Shown here: piece after piece, positions 8,396-17,052 of the stretch
How the letters are laid out: every line of letters begins with the position of its first letter
Position numbering within the stretch: position 1 is the first letter of the stretch
Origin: Chloroflexota bacterium
GTDB taxonomy: Bacteria > Chloroflexota > Dehalococcoidia > Bin125
Assembly (NCBI GenBank): GCA_003228175.2
Contig: QGNQ01000005.1
Span: 1 to 64,000 of the forward strand
Direction of reading: 5' to 3'
Length of the DNA stretch: 64,000 bases
Position numbers and translations under genes: made by a program
Notes under the pieces: generated by a model
The model's database searches: none
Seen by the model: only the letters and a program-made list of their open reading frames with translations
What the model was told of the DNA's origin: nothing

Positions 8396-9229
8396 CTAAT
8401 CCTGCTCGAGCAGGCTCTCGCCGTAGTTCTCTTCGAGGAAGCCGCAGATCTGCGTGAAGGCGGAGTCGACGTCGTCAGCGAAGACGAAGAGTTCGCGGTC
8501 TTCGGGGGAGATGACGCCGTGCGCGACCATGGCGTCGAAGTCGATCACGGAGTCCCAGAAGGAGCGGCCGTAGAGCACGACGCCCATGCGCTTGCGGACC
8601 TTCTGGGTCTGGATCAGGGTGAGCAGCTCCATGAGTTCGTCCAACGTGCCGAAGCCGCCGGGGAAGTAGACGACGGCCTTGGCGGTGTAGAGAAAGTGGA
8701 ACTTGCGGACGAAGAAGTAGTGGAACTCAAAGGCGAGGTCCGGGGTGAGATAGGGGTTACCGGCGGGCTCGAAGGGCAGGCTGATGCCGAGGCCGATCGT
8801 GGGTCCGCCAGCCTCAACCGCGCCGCGGTTGGCGGCCTCCATGATACCCGGGCCGCCGCCGCTGGAGACGACGAATTGGCGCTCGCCGGGGCGGTCCTGG
8901 CTCCATTGGGTGAGTTGGCGGGCGAGCTCGCGGGCATCGTCGTAGTAAGGGGTCAAGGCGGCGAGGCCGCCGGCGTCTGGGTTGGGGTCGTTTGCAGGGA
9001 CGGCTTCCGGGATGCGGGCCGATCCGAAGAAGACGATGGTGTCTTCGATGCCGTGTCGCTCGAAGCGGAATTGCGGCTCCAGCAGCTCCGCGATGACACG
9101 GATCACGCGCGCGTCGGCGCTGCGGAGGAAGTCGAGGTCTTCGTAGGCCTTGAGTGGACCCGCGGGTGGGGGTTCTTCGCCTGGGAGGGCTTGGGGGGGG
9201 CGTTCTGGGTCTGGAGGCGTGGGTGCCAT
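8396..9229 (-). CDS. LOG-family (TIGR00730-like) Rossmann-fold protein
   Basis: A 277-residue protein with the signature of the lysine-decarboxylase-like/LOG family: SSGGGPGIMEAANRG and PGGFGTLDEL. Characterised members hydrolyse nucleoside 5'-monophosphates, including cytokinin ribotides, releasing the base and ribose 5-phosphate. The Arg and Glu of the PGGxGTxxE region needed for this are present. It is longer than the 190-residue LOG type, with an additional N-terminal region of about 70 residues, as in the larger bacterial members. The upstream context TATCCT five bases before the ATG suggests a leaderless message. The actual substrate is unknown. Confidence 0.85.
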   Translation of the reverse strand: MAPTPPDPERPPQALPGEEPPPAGPLKAYEDLDFLRSADARVIRVIAELLEPQFRFERHGIEDTIVFFGSARIPEAVPANDPNPDAGGLAALTPYYDDARELARQLTQWSQDRPGERQFVVSSGGGPGIMEAANRGAVEAGGPTIGLGISLPFEPAGNPYLTPDLAFEFHYFFVRKFHFLYTAKAVVYFPGGFGTLDELMELLTLIQTQKVRKRMGVVLYGRSFWDSVIDFDAMVAHGVISPEDRELFVFADDVDSAFTQICGFLEENYGESLLEQD

Positions 9230-9295
9230 GCCTCAGGATACGAGGCTTTGCGCGTGCGTGTTCTCCCCGGTGGGCTCTGCCGGGCGGGCACTGGG

Positions 9296-9301
9296 TAGGA
9301 T
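9296..9301 (+). promoter_or_regulatory. candidate -10 box, leaderless start
   Basis: TAGGAT lies exactly six bases before the ATG at 9308, the geometry expected when transcription begins at the start codon. The same spacing is seen at 37250, 55971 and 59726. There is no clear -35 element. Confidence 0.4.
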
Positions 9302-9307
9302 GGGGTC

Positions 9308-9883
9308 ATGACAGACCAATACGTCGCGTCCGACAAACGCACTGGTGTGGAAGTCTCGGTGACGGGGGAGTTCCCGCCGCACCCGGACGATCGGATGCGG
9401 ATCGCGCGGATGACGACGCTGTTCACGCGGCTGATGTCGACGCTGCTGGCGACGGAGAACGAGAGTGAGCGCCGGGCCGGATTCCGGGCGGTGGAAACGC
9501 AGTTGGAGCTGGCGGACGCGCTGATCCGTCGTGACACGGACGACGTGCGCCGCCTGGTGCGTCAGACGATGGAGAGCATGGGTGTGACGCAGGACCAGCT
9601 CCAGGACCTGGCACGCCAGTTGCACGATCTCAGCGGTCTGGATGACGCGACGGCGGATCAGCTGACGCGGGCGTTGGGCCTGGACGCGCCGGAAGACGGA
9701 TCAGAAGAGGGCCGCGATGTCCTTGATGCGGAGACCGGTGACGCCGGGCCGGACGCGAAGCCGGGGGGGGGCTGGCCGCCGCCACCGGGTTCGGGGCCAT
9801 CGAGTGAGGGGCCGGGCGGTGGGGAGGGCGATTCCGGCAGTGCTGATTCCGGGCGTAGTGAGGAGCCCCCAACTCTGGTGTAG
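9308..9883 (+). CDS. hypothetical protein with disordered C-terminus
   Basis: A 191-residue cytoplasmic protein that I do not recognise. Residues 1-125 are charged and helical-looking, with a motif-free pattern of Arg, Glu and Leu. The rest is Gly/Pro/Ser/Asp-rich and probably disordered, ending in EEPPTLV. Codon use matches the neighbours. A TAGGAT box ends six bases before the ATG, which fits a leaderless transcript. It is divergent from the LOG-family gene and upstream of the purine genes, but nothing links it functionally to either. Confidence 0.6.
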   Translation: MTDQYVASDKRTGVEVSVTGEFPPHPDDRMRIARMTTLFTRLMSTLLATENESERRAGFRAVETQLELADALIRRDTDDVRRLVRQTMESMGVTQDQLQDLARQLHDLSGLDDATADQLTRALGLDAPEDGSEEGRDVLDAETGDAGPDAKPGGGWPPPPGSGPSSEGPGGGEGDSGSADSGRSEEPPTLV

Positions 9884-9980
9884 TCGTTCGGGTTGAGGGG
9901 ATCGGGTTGGTTGTTGGTCAGGGGGGTTGACGGGCAGGGGTGGGCTCGATACTCAGGGAATCCGCGGTCGTACGGTTGGC

Positions 9981-11180
9981 ATGGCTGTGTCGGTGGGAAG
10001 GGTCGAAGCGGTGGGTGTTGAGATAGCGCTGCGCTACGGACTGAATCCGCATCAGACGCCCGCGCGGGCGGTGGCTCACGGCGCGAGTCCGTTCCAGGTG
10101 CTGAACGGGGCGCCGGGCTACATCAATCTGCTGGACGCGATCTCGGCCTGGCAGTTGGTGCGCGAGTTGCGCGTGGCGTTGGACCAGCCGGCGGCGGCGA
10201 GCTTCAAACACGTCAGTCCGGCGGGGGCGGCGATTGGATTGCCGCTGTCAGAGTCGCTGGAACGGGCGTACCAGGTGGAGGGCAAGGAGCTGTCCCCGGT
10301 TGCGGCGGCATATGTGCGGGCGCGCGGCGGCGACCTTGTGTCGTCGTACGGGGACTTCGCCGCGGTGAGCGATCGGGTGGACGCGTCGCTGGCGATGGTG
10401 CTCAGGCGCGAGGTGTCGGACGGGATCGTTGCGCCGGGCTTCGATCTGGACGCGCTGGAGATCCTGGGGACGAAGAAGGGCGGCACGTATCTGATCATCC
10501 AGGCGGACCCGGACTTCGAGCCGCCGCTGTTGGAGCAGCGCTCGCTGTTTGGGATGACGCTGGAGGCCCCGGCCGACCGGGCCCCGATTGTGCCGGCGCT
10601 GCTGGACACGGTGGTCACGCAGCGCAAGGAGTTCCCGCCGGAGGCGGTGCGGGATCTGATGGTGGCGACGATTGCGCTGCGCTACACGCAGTCCAATTCG
10701 GTCTGCGTGGCGGCGGACGGGCAGGTGATTGGACTGGGCGCGGGCCAACAGTCGCGGATCCACTGCTCGCGCATCGCGTGTGGCAAGGCGGACCGCTGGA
10801 TGCTGCAGCAGCATCCGCGGGTGCTCAGTCTGCCGTTCGTGGCGGGGATGAAGCGTCCGGAGCGGTTCACGGCGCGCGAGCAGTTCATCGCCTGGGCGGA
10901 GCTATCGGAGCCGGAGCGGGCGTATCTGCGCGCGCAGTTCCGCGAGGCGGTGGAGCCACTGAGCGACGAGGAGCGTGGGGATTGGATCGGCGGGTTTACG
11001 ACGTCGCTCAGCCACGACGCGTTCATGCCGTTCCGCGACAACATCGATCGGGCGCAGGCGAGCGCGGTGCGCTACGTGCTGCAGCCGGGCGGCAGCATTG
11101 CGGATGCGGGTGTGACGGCGGCGGCCGATTCGTACGGGATGACGATGGCCCTGTCTGGCCTGCGATTGTTCCGGCACTGA
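9981..11180 (+). CDS. stand-alone AICAR transformylase (purH-type, no cyclohydrolase)
   Basis: A protein of about 399 residues that matches only the formyltransferase part of PurH, with LRYGLNPHQ near the start, the KHVSPAGAA active-site strand and a C-terminal end at the conserved fold terminus. It would formylate AICAR to FAICAR with 10-formyl-tetrahydrofolate. The usual KHVNPCG signature reads KHVSPAG here, as in the single-domain family found in some clostridia. No methylglyoxal-synthase-like cyclohydrolase domain is present. That step is supplied by the coupled next gene. The start is uncertain between ATG 9981 and GTG 10011, the latter preceded by GGGAAGG. Confidence 0.85.
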   Translation: MAVSVGRVEAVGVEIALRYGLNPHQTPARAVAHGASPFQVLNGAPGYINLLDAISAWQLVRELRVALDQPAAASFKHVSPAGAAIGLPLSESLERAYQVEGKELSPVAAAYVRARGGDLVSSYGDFAAVSDRVDASLAMVLRREVSDGIVAPGFDLDALEILGTKKGGTYLIIQADPDFEPPLLEQRSLFGMTLEAPADRAPIVPALLDTVVTQRKEFPPEAVRDLMVATIALRYTQSNSVCVAADGQVIGLGAGQQSRIHCSRIACGKADRWMLQQHPRVLSLPFVAGMKRPERFTAREQFIAWAELSEPERAYLRAQFREAVEPLSDEERGDWIGGFTTSLSHDAFMPFRDNIDRAQASAVRYVLQPGGSIADAGVTAAADSYGMTMALSGLRLFRH

Positions 11181-11935
11181 TGGCCAGCAGCGACCAGATC
11201 GCCGCCGTCGCGGCCGCGAACCAGCAGCGCCATTTGGCTGCGAATGCCTATCCGGGGCGGGGGCTGATCCTGGGTCGGAGCGCGGACGGCGCGGCGTGGC
11301 TGCAGGTGTACTGGATCATGGGTCGGAGCGAGAACAGCCGCAATCGTCGCTTCGTGGTGGATGGGGCGTCGATGCGGACGGAGGCGGTCGATCCGTCCAA
11401 ACTGCGCGACCCGACGAACGTGATCTACGAGGCGATGCTGGAGTTGCCCGACCTCTACGTGGTGGCGAACGGGGATCAGTCGCGCACGATCGTGGATGCG
11501 CTGGCGTCGGGCGGTGGGTTTGAGGAGGCGCTGGAAACGCGCGAGCGGGAGGACGATGCGCCCAACTACACGCCGCGGATCAGCGGTCTGCTGGATCTGC
11601 GCGGTCGTACCCATGGGGCGGAGCCGCGCGTGGCGATCAGCATCCTGCGAGCGAACGATGCGGACGCCTCGCAGTCGGACCGGGTGACGACGCGGCCGGC
11701 GCTGCCGCCGGGGGGGTACGGGTTGGGGATCACGACGTACGCGGGCGACGGCGATCCGCTGCCGGCATACCGAGGGGATCCACTCTGGCTACCGCTATCG
11801 GGCGGCGCCGGGCATGTGCTGGCGACGTACTGGGAGGCGCTGAACGCGGAGAACCGTGTCGCGCTGGCGGTGAAGTCGATCCCGATCGATGGTGGGCCGG
11901 GGAGCATCCTGGTTCGGAATGCGCACGAAGCCTGA
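11180..11935 (+). CDS. PurO-like IMP cyclohydrolase
   Basis: A 251-residue protein matching the archaeal-type IMP cyclohydrolase family (PurO, Ntn-hydrolase-like fold), which closes FAICAR to IMP. Visible signatures include the N-terminal AYPGRGLILGRS and MGRSENSRNRRFV segments and the PNYTPRISG region. Its ATG overlaps the stop of the AICAR transformylase gene (TGATG), so both last steps of inosinate synthesis are translationally coupled. Length is close to archaeal PurO plus a modest extension. The arrangement replaces the bifunctional PurH of most bacteria. Confidence 0.85.
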   Translation: MASSDQIAAVAAANQQRHLAANAYPGRGLILGRSADGAAWLQVYWIMGRSENSRNRRFVVDGASMRTEAVDPSKLRDPTNVIYEAMLELPDLYVVANGDQSRTIVDALASGGGFEEALETREREDDAPNYTPRISGLLDLRGRTHGAEPRVAISILRANDADASQSDRVTTRPALPPGGYGLGITTYAGDGDPLPAYRGDPLWLPLSGGAGHVLATYWEALNAENRVALAVKSIPIDGGPGSILVRNAHEA

Positions 11936-11945
11936 GGGCTGGCGT

Positions 11946-11972
11946 GGTTCTCTGATCCGGGGTTCTCTGATC
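11946..11972. repeat. 12-bp direct repeat between convergent genes
   Basis: GGTTCTCTGATC occurs at 11946-11957 and again at 11961-11972, in the short gap between the convergent purine and SCO1664-family genes. A following GATCAG can pair with either copy, giving a weak hairpin that might end transcription. Confidence 0.4.
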
Positions 11973-11980
11973 GGGGGCGC

Positions 11981-12826
11981 TCAGATCAGGGGCCAGGGGT
12001 AGGGGCGGCGGGACTCGGGCGGTTGGGGGAAGGTGGGCGACTCGAGGATCTGCTGGGCGCGTTGGCGCAGTTCGGCGCACTCGTCCGCTTGGAGGTGGTC
12101 CATGAGCGATGCCCAGAGCGCTGAGTCCGGGGTGAGTGTGGTCAGGAACGCCTCCAGGTCGGTGAGGAGTGGAGCGGGGACCGGTTCGCCGGCGTAGTCC
12201 CAGATCACGGTGCGTAGTTTCTCTTCGACGTGGAAGGAGAGGGCGTTGTCGATGCCCCAGATGCGACCGTCGGCGCCCTGGAGTACGTGGCCGCCCTTGC
12301 GATCGGCGTTGTTGGTGAGCCAATCGAAGGTGGCCATGCGGCGCATGACGCCGGCGTTCGTGTCGCGCAGGTCGAAGAAGGTGCAGGTGTGGTCGGTGGG
12401 GATGAAGGCCTGCATGGAGCCGGGGCCGTGGGGCAGGCCGTCCTCGCGCAGGACGGTGGGCGGGACGAGGCCCCAGCCGAGGGCCTCGCTGACGAGATAG
12501 CTGGCGACTTCGCGGCGGTAGATGTCAGGCGGGAAGTCCCAGAGGGGGGACTCGCCGCGGGCGGGCTTGTAGACGGCATAGCCGGGCCCAATCGGTGGTT
12601 CCTGGGGTGGGGGCTCGCCAGCCGGTGCGGCGTCGCTCGGTGATTCCTGATTTGGGGCGAGCGCGAGCAGGAAGACGTAGTTCGATGCTGAGGGGATGAC
12701 GCCGGAGTCGGTGACGAGGGACTCGCGGAGGAGTCGTTCGATGTCGGGGCGGCTGGGATCCCAGGCGGTGTCGGGGAAGCTGTCCATGTGTCGTCCGTGG
12801 CGCCGGTCGGGGACGCGTGCGGCCAT
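11981..12826 (-). CDS. SCO1664-family kinase-like protein
   Basis: A 281-residue protein of the SCO1664/TIGR03843 family known from actinobacteria and Chloroflexota. It contains PLWDFPPDIYRREVA, GLVPPTVLREDG, the loop NNADRKGGHVL and GIDNALSFH. The last two resemble the catalytic and metal-binding loops of PI3K/HipA-like kinases, so an ATP-dependent phosphotransfer is plausible, although family function is undefined. The usual neighbour, a DUF3090-type gene, is absent here. The start may be ATG 12826 or ATG 12787. GTATCT six bases before 12826 would suit a leaderless start. It follows pepN on the same strand. Confidence 0.8.
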   Translation of the reverse strand: MAARVPDRRHGRHMDSFPDTAWDPSRPDIERLLRESLVTDSGVIPSASNYVFLLALAPNQESPSDAAPAGEPPPQEPPIGPGYAVYKPARGESPLWDFPPDIYRREVASYLVSEALGWGLVPPTVLREDGLPHGPGSMQAFIPTDHTCTFFDLRDTNAGVMRRMATFDWLTNNADRKGGHVLQGADGRIWGIDNALSFHVEEKLRTVIWDYAGEPVPAPLLTDLEAFLTTLTPDSALWASLMDHLQADECAELRQRAQQILESPTFPQPPESRRPYPWPLI

Positions 12827-12876
12827 CGTAGGAGATACGACCTGGCGGGCAGCCTGCGATTGCCGACGCGCCCGCG

Positions 12877-15462
12877 TTAGCTGGAGGCGAACTCTCGGCA
12901 GGCCTTGGCGCGCAGGACTTCGTCGAGGGCCTCGCGCAGGCTGCGGCGGGGCAGTTGCTCGGCGTCCGTCAACGAATCAAGGACGGCCCGGGTGCGACTG
13001 ATGGTGTCCTCAGTGGGGAGCTGCGACGGGTAGAGGTGGTTGAAGAAGGTGGCGGCGAAGTCCTTGTCGCGAGATTCGAAGGTGGAGCGGACCTCGGCGA
13101 AGAAGCGGGAGACGTACTCGCTGGTCAGGTCCGGCTGCGAGAGCCACCAGGCGCGATTGGCCCAGAAGCCACCCATGGCGGAGCGGATGACGTGCAGGGA
13201 GACGTCGTGGTCGGTGCGGAAGCGCTCCCAGGCGGCGGCTTTGACGGCGGGGTCGGGCGGTGCGACGCGGGCCGTCTGGAGGGCGCGCTGGCCGCGGTCG
13301 CTGGAATCCCGTTGCTGTTCGACGGCCAGGCGGGCGTCGGCATCGGGGAGGGCGTAGGCGGCGGATTTAACGGCGAGCGACCAGCGCATGTCCTGGTCGA
13401 GCTCGAAGCCTTGGACGCCGGCGCCTTCGTCGACGAGGCGCCAGGCGGACTGGATGGTTTCGGCGTCGGTGGCGGCGGCGACGAGGTTGCGGGCCCAGGT
13501 GATGCGCAGGTCCTGACTCTCGACGGCACGCAGTTGCTGGAGCGCGAGGTCGAAGAGGGCACGCGCTTCGACGGGGCGGCGGTCGTCGGGCAGATAGCTG
13601 GCGATGGCGTGCTGGGCGTGCCCCAGGGTGGTGGAGACGAGCTCCAGGGCGGGCTCCAGCGGCAGCTTGGTGCGGGCCATGGCGAGCCAGTCCGTGGAGC
13701 GGAACTGGCGATCGCGCACCATTTCCCAGAGCGATTGCCAGAGCTGGAGGCGGAGGAGGGGGTCGTCGAAGCCTTCCAGCCGCTCGCGGACGAAGTCGAG
13801 CGAGATTGGGTCAAGGGCGACTTTGGCGTAGCCGTGGTCGTCGTGGTTGGGGAAGACGGCGGCGGGGGTGGCTGCGCCGATCAGTTGCTCGATGACCGTG
13901 CGCTCGCCGGCGATGTCGGCGGGGAGGGCGGTGCGCAGGGTGGGAGCGCCGGTGGGGGCGGCATCGAAGACGGCGATCTCGACGCGATGGGGGCGGAGCG
14001 TCGCGTGGTCCTCCGGGGCTGTTTGCTGCACGGCGAAGGCGGCGACGGCGCCGGCCGACGCGTCCCACTGGGCGGCGAGGGTGTTGAGACCCTCCTGCTC
14101 CAGCCAGAGCTGTGACCATTCGCCCAGATCGCGCTGTGCGCCGTGCTCCAGGGCGGCGAGGAACTGGGGCAGGGTGGTGTTGCCCCAGGCGTGGGTTTGG
14201 AAGTAGTGGCGCATGCCGGCGCGGAACTCGTTGGGCCCGATGGCGGCGACGAGCTGCTTGAGGACGGAGGCGCCCTTGCCGTAGGTGATGCCATCGAAGT
14301 TTTGGAAGGTGGCGTCGGTGTCGGGCACTTGACCGGAGATGGGGTGGGTAGTGACGAGTTGGTCCTGCTCGTAGGCCCAGGCCTTCATGCGGGCGTTGAA
14401 GGCGGACCAGGCACTGGTCTGGAAGCGGGTCGCCTCATGCAGCGCGAGGTAGGCCATGTAGGTGGCGAAGCTCTCGTTGAGCCAGAGGTCGTTCCACCAC
14501 TGCATGGTGACGAGGTCGCCGAACCACATGTGCGCCATCTCATGCAGGACGACCTCAGCGCGGTTGAGGCGCTGGAGGTCCGTGGGTGGGTCGCGGAAGA
14601 CCATGCGCTCACTGAAGGTGATGGCGCCAGCGTTCTCCATGGCGCCGAAGTTGAACTCGGGCACGAAGAGTTGGTCGTACTTCTCGAAGGGGTAGGGGTA
14701 GTCGAAGAAGTCGGCGAAGAAGGTGAGGCCCTGCTTGGTGACCTCGAAGACCTCTTCCGGGTCCATGTGGTCGGCGAGGGACTTGCGGCAGTAGATCGCG
14801 AGCGGGGTGTCGCCGTGGGCGTCGTGGAAGACGTGGTAGGGGCCCGCGATGAGCGCCAGCAGGTAGGTGCTGAAGAGCTGCGTTTGGGCGAACTCGTGCA
14901 CCGTGCGGTCTGCGTCGGCGGGGGCGGCGCCGGTTTGGGGGGCGTTGGAGACGACGGCCCAGTTGGTGGGGGCGGCGACGCGCAGGCGGTAGCGGGCCTT
15001 GATGTCGGGCTGGTCGAAGCAGGGCAGCATGCGGTGGGCTTCGAAGGGCTCGAACTGGGTGTAGAGGTATTCGGCGCCGTCTTGGGGGTCGTTGAACTGG
15101 TGCAGGCCGACGCCGGTGTGGTCGTAGGCGTTGCGATAGACGATGCGGACGATGTTGCTGTCGCGGAGGAGTTTGCCGGGCAGCCGGAGGCGGTGACGGG
15201 ACCATGTGATTCCGTCTGCGGACAGGGCGTCGACGTCATTGATGTCAAGGCGCTGTATCTCGATGCCGGTGTAGTCAAGGGAGACGCCTGCCGACGGATC
15301 GCGGTGTTGGAAGCGGATCGTGACGTCGCCTTCGTACTCGGGCTGGCCGGCGCGCAGCGAGAGTGCGAGGTCGTACTCGACGCCGTGGATCTGGGCGGCG
15401 CGGTCGATGGCTTCTTGCTGCGTGAGGACGTTCGGCCCCGTGGGGTCGTGGTGGGTGATCAT
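12877..15462 (-). CDS. pepN: aminopeptidase N (M1 metallopeptidase)
   Basis: An 861-residue cytoplasmic M1 aminopeptidase that removes N-terminal residues from peptides. The substrate-binding GAMEN motif occurs as FGAMENAG. The zinc site HEMAH is followed after 18 residues by the third ligand Glu in NESFATY. The C-terminal ERAP1-like helical domain spans roughly the last 330 residues, consistent with actinobacterial-type PepN lengths. The start at 15462 (MITHHDPTG) is preceded by a G-rich stretch (GGGGG), and the upstream in-frame sequence looks non-coding. No signal peptide is seen. It lies between the amidase and SCO1664 genes on the same strand. Confidence 0.93.
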   Translation of the reverse strand: MITHHDPTGPNVLTQQEAIDRAAQIHGVEYDLALSLRAGQPEYEGDVTIRFQHRDPSAGVSLDYTGIEIQRLDINDVDALSADGITWSRHRLRLPGKLLRDSNIVRIVYRNAYDHTGVGLHQFNDPQDGAEYLYTQFEPFEAHRMLPCFDQPDIKARYRLRVAAPTNWAVVSNAPQTGAAPADADRTVHEFAQTQLFSTYLLALIAGPYHVFHDAHGDTPLAIYCRKSLADHMDPEEVFEVTKQGLTFFADFFDYPYPFEKYDQLFVPEFNFGAMENAGAITFSERMVFRDPPTDLQRLNRAEVVLHEMAHMWFGDLVTMQWWNDLWLNESFATYMAYLALHEATRFQTSAWSAFNARMKAWAYEQDQLVTTHPISGQVPDTDATFQNFDGITYGKGASVLKQLVAAIGPNEFRAGMRHYFQTHAWGNTTLPQFLAALEHGAQRDLGEWSQLWLEQEGLNTLAAQWDASAGAVAAFAVQQTAPEDHATLRPHRVEIAVFDAAPTGAPTLRTALPADIAGERTVIEQLIGAATPAAVFPNHDDHGYAKVALDPISLDFVRERLEGFDDPLLRLQLWQSLWEMVRDRQFRSTDWLAMARTKLPLEPALELVSTTLGHAQHAIASYLPDDRRPVEARALFDLALQQLRAVESQDLRITWARNLVAAATDAETIQSAWRLVDEGAGVQGFELDQDMRWSLAVKSAAYALPDADARLAVEQQRDSSDRGQRALQTARVAPPDPAVKAAAWERFRTDHDVSLHVIRSAMGGFWANRAWWLSQPDLTSEYVSRFFAEVRSTFESRDKDFAATFFNHLYPSQLPTEDTISRTRAVLDSLTDAEQLPRRSLREALDEVLRAKACREFASS

Positions 15463-15556
15463 CGGGCCCCCGTATCGGAACTGCGTGGGAGGGGTGTGGG
15501 CGGGCCGAGTATATCGACGCTGCGAATATCGATGCGGGCGCGCCCCAGGCCGCAGG

Positions 15557-16960
15557 CTATAGGCGGGGCCAGGTGTCCCAGGGCCGGGCCTCTTCGTAGG
15601 CGAGCGAGGCTTGCAGTACGCGATCGTCGCGGAAGCGCGGGCCGACGATTTGCAGGCCACAGGGGAGTCCAGCGTCGGTCATGCCGGCACGCACGTTGGC
15701 GGCGGGGTGGCCGCTGAAGTTGAAGGGGTAGGTGAGGGCGATCGGGACGAACTTCTCGCCGTAGAGCGTGCGTGGCACCGGCCCCTGAGCGGCGAAGGCC
15801 TCCGTGGGGAGGGTGGGGGTGAGGAGGAGGTCGTAGTTGGCGAAGAGGCGCGCGGTCCAGTTGGTGATCTGCTGGCGCAGATCGAGAAACTTGCCCATGC
15901 GCTCGGCGTCGAGGCCGAGGCCATGGTCGAGCATTTGCACGGCGAGCTCGCCGTATTCGTCGTGGCGGGACGTGTAGTCGTCCCAACTCGTGGCGACGTT
16001 GTTCCAGGATGCGACGTCGTTCCAGAAGCGGCCGGTTTCGGGGATCGCGTCAGTGTTCTCTTCGACGTCGTGGCCGAGCTCACGGAAGACGGCGACGGCG
16101 GTTTCCACCTCGCGCTCGACGTCGGTCTGTAGGCGGGTGACGCCGAGGGTGCGATTGAAGGCGATGCGGAGCGGGGGAAGGGGGTCCTGGAGACGCTGGC
16201 GGTAGGAGCGATCCTCGGCAGGGAGGGTGTTGCGATCGCGATCGTCGGGGCCGGAGATGACATCCATGAGCAGGGCGGCGTCGGCGACGGTGCGGGTGAG
16301 CGGGCCGAAAACGCTGGTGTCCATCCAGGCGTCGTGGCGGCGGGGGGCGATGGGGACGCGGCCGAAGGAGGGTTTGTGTCCAAACAGGCCCGTGTAGCAG
16401 GCGGGGATGCGGATGGAGCCGCCACCGTCGGAGGCGGTTGCGAGGGCGAGCATGCCGGATGCGATGGCGGCGGAGGAGCCGCCGCTGGAGCCGCCGGGGG
16501 TTCGCTCCAGGTTCCAGGGGTTGCGGGTGACCCCGAAGACTTCGTTGTCGGTGAAAGGGACGAGGCCGAATTCGGGGGTGTTGGTTTTGCCGACGACGAT
16601 GGCGCCGGCCGCTTTGAGGCGTTCGATGTGGACGTCGTCGAAGGTGGCGGGGGGGTTGTTGGCGTAGAGCGGTGATCCCTGGGTGGTGATGAATCCCTTG
16701 GCGTTCTCGAGATCCTTGATGCCGGCGGGGATGCCACCCAGGGGGCCGAGGTCTTGGCCGGCGGCGAGGCGCTCCGTCTGGGCCTGGGCTTCGCTGCGGG
16801 CGGTCTCCGCATCCAGTTGGACGAGGGCGTTGAGCGTGGGGTTGAGTTCGTTGATGCGGGCGAGGGTGTGGTCCATGAGTTCGAGCGGGGAGATCTGCTT
16901 GTCGCGGACGAGGGCGGCGAGGTGCTCGATGGAGGCGAAGTTGAGGTCGGTGTCGGGCAT
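15557..16960 (-). CDS. amidase-signature family hydrolase
   Basis: A 467-residue amidase of the AS family. The Ser-cisSer-Lys triad is visible: the Lys in GIPAGIKDLEN, the cis-Ser in the GGSSGGSSAA loop and the nucleophilic Ser in SDGGGSIRIPA. The start at 16960 follows a GAGGTACCC Shine-Dalgarno. The enzyme would hydrolyse a carboxamide. It has no GatB/GatC partners nearby and lacks clear GatA features, so it is more likely a catabolic amidase than part of the Glu-tRNA amidotransferase. It sits between rmuC and pepN, with gaps of about 90 bases on each side. Confidence 0.9.
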   Translation of the reverse strand: MPDTDLNFASIEHLAALVRDKQISPLELMDHTLARINELNPTLNALVQLDAETARSEAQAQTERLAAGQDLGPLGGIPAGIKDLENAKGFITTQGSPLYANNPPATFDDVHIERLKAAGAIVVGKTNTPEFGLVPFTDNEVFGVTRNPWNLERTPGGSSGGSSAAIASGMLALATASDGGGSIRIPACYTGLFGHKPSFGRVPIAPRRHDAWMDTSVFGPLTRTVADAALLMDVISGPDDRDRNTLPAEDRSYRQRLQDPLPPLRIAFNRTLGVTRLQTDVEREVETAVAVFRELGHDVEENTDAIPETGRFWNDVASWNNVATSWDDYTSRHDEYGELAVQMLDHGLGLDAERMGKFLDLRQQITNWTARLFANYDLLLTPTLPTEAFAAQGPVPRTLYGEKFVPIALTYPFNFSGHPAANVRAGMTDAGLPCGLQIVGPRFRDDRVLQASLAYEEARPWDTWPRL

Positions 16961-17052
16961 GGGTACCTCGGGGGCCGGGGTGCGGGGTTCTTGAGGGAAC
17001 TGCGGAGGCGAGGCTAGTGGGGTGGGGGGACGGAGACCAGGGGGTGGGGCCG

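Noticed and set aside
15557-16960. Glutamyl-tRNA amidotransferase subunit A
   Set aside because: No gatB or gatC nearby, and the protein looks like a general amidase.
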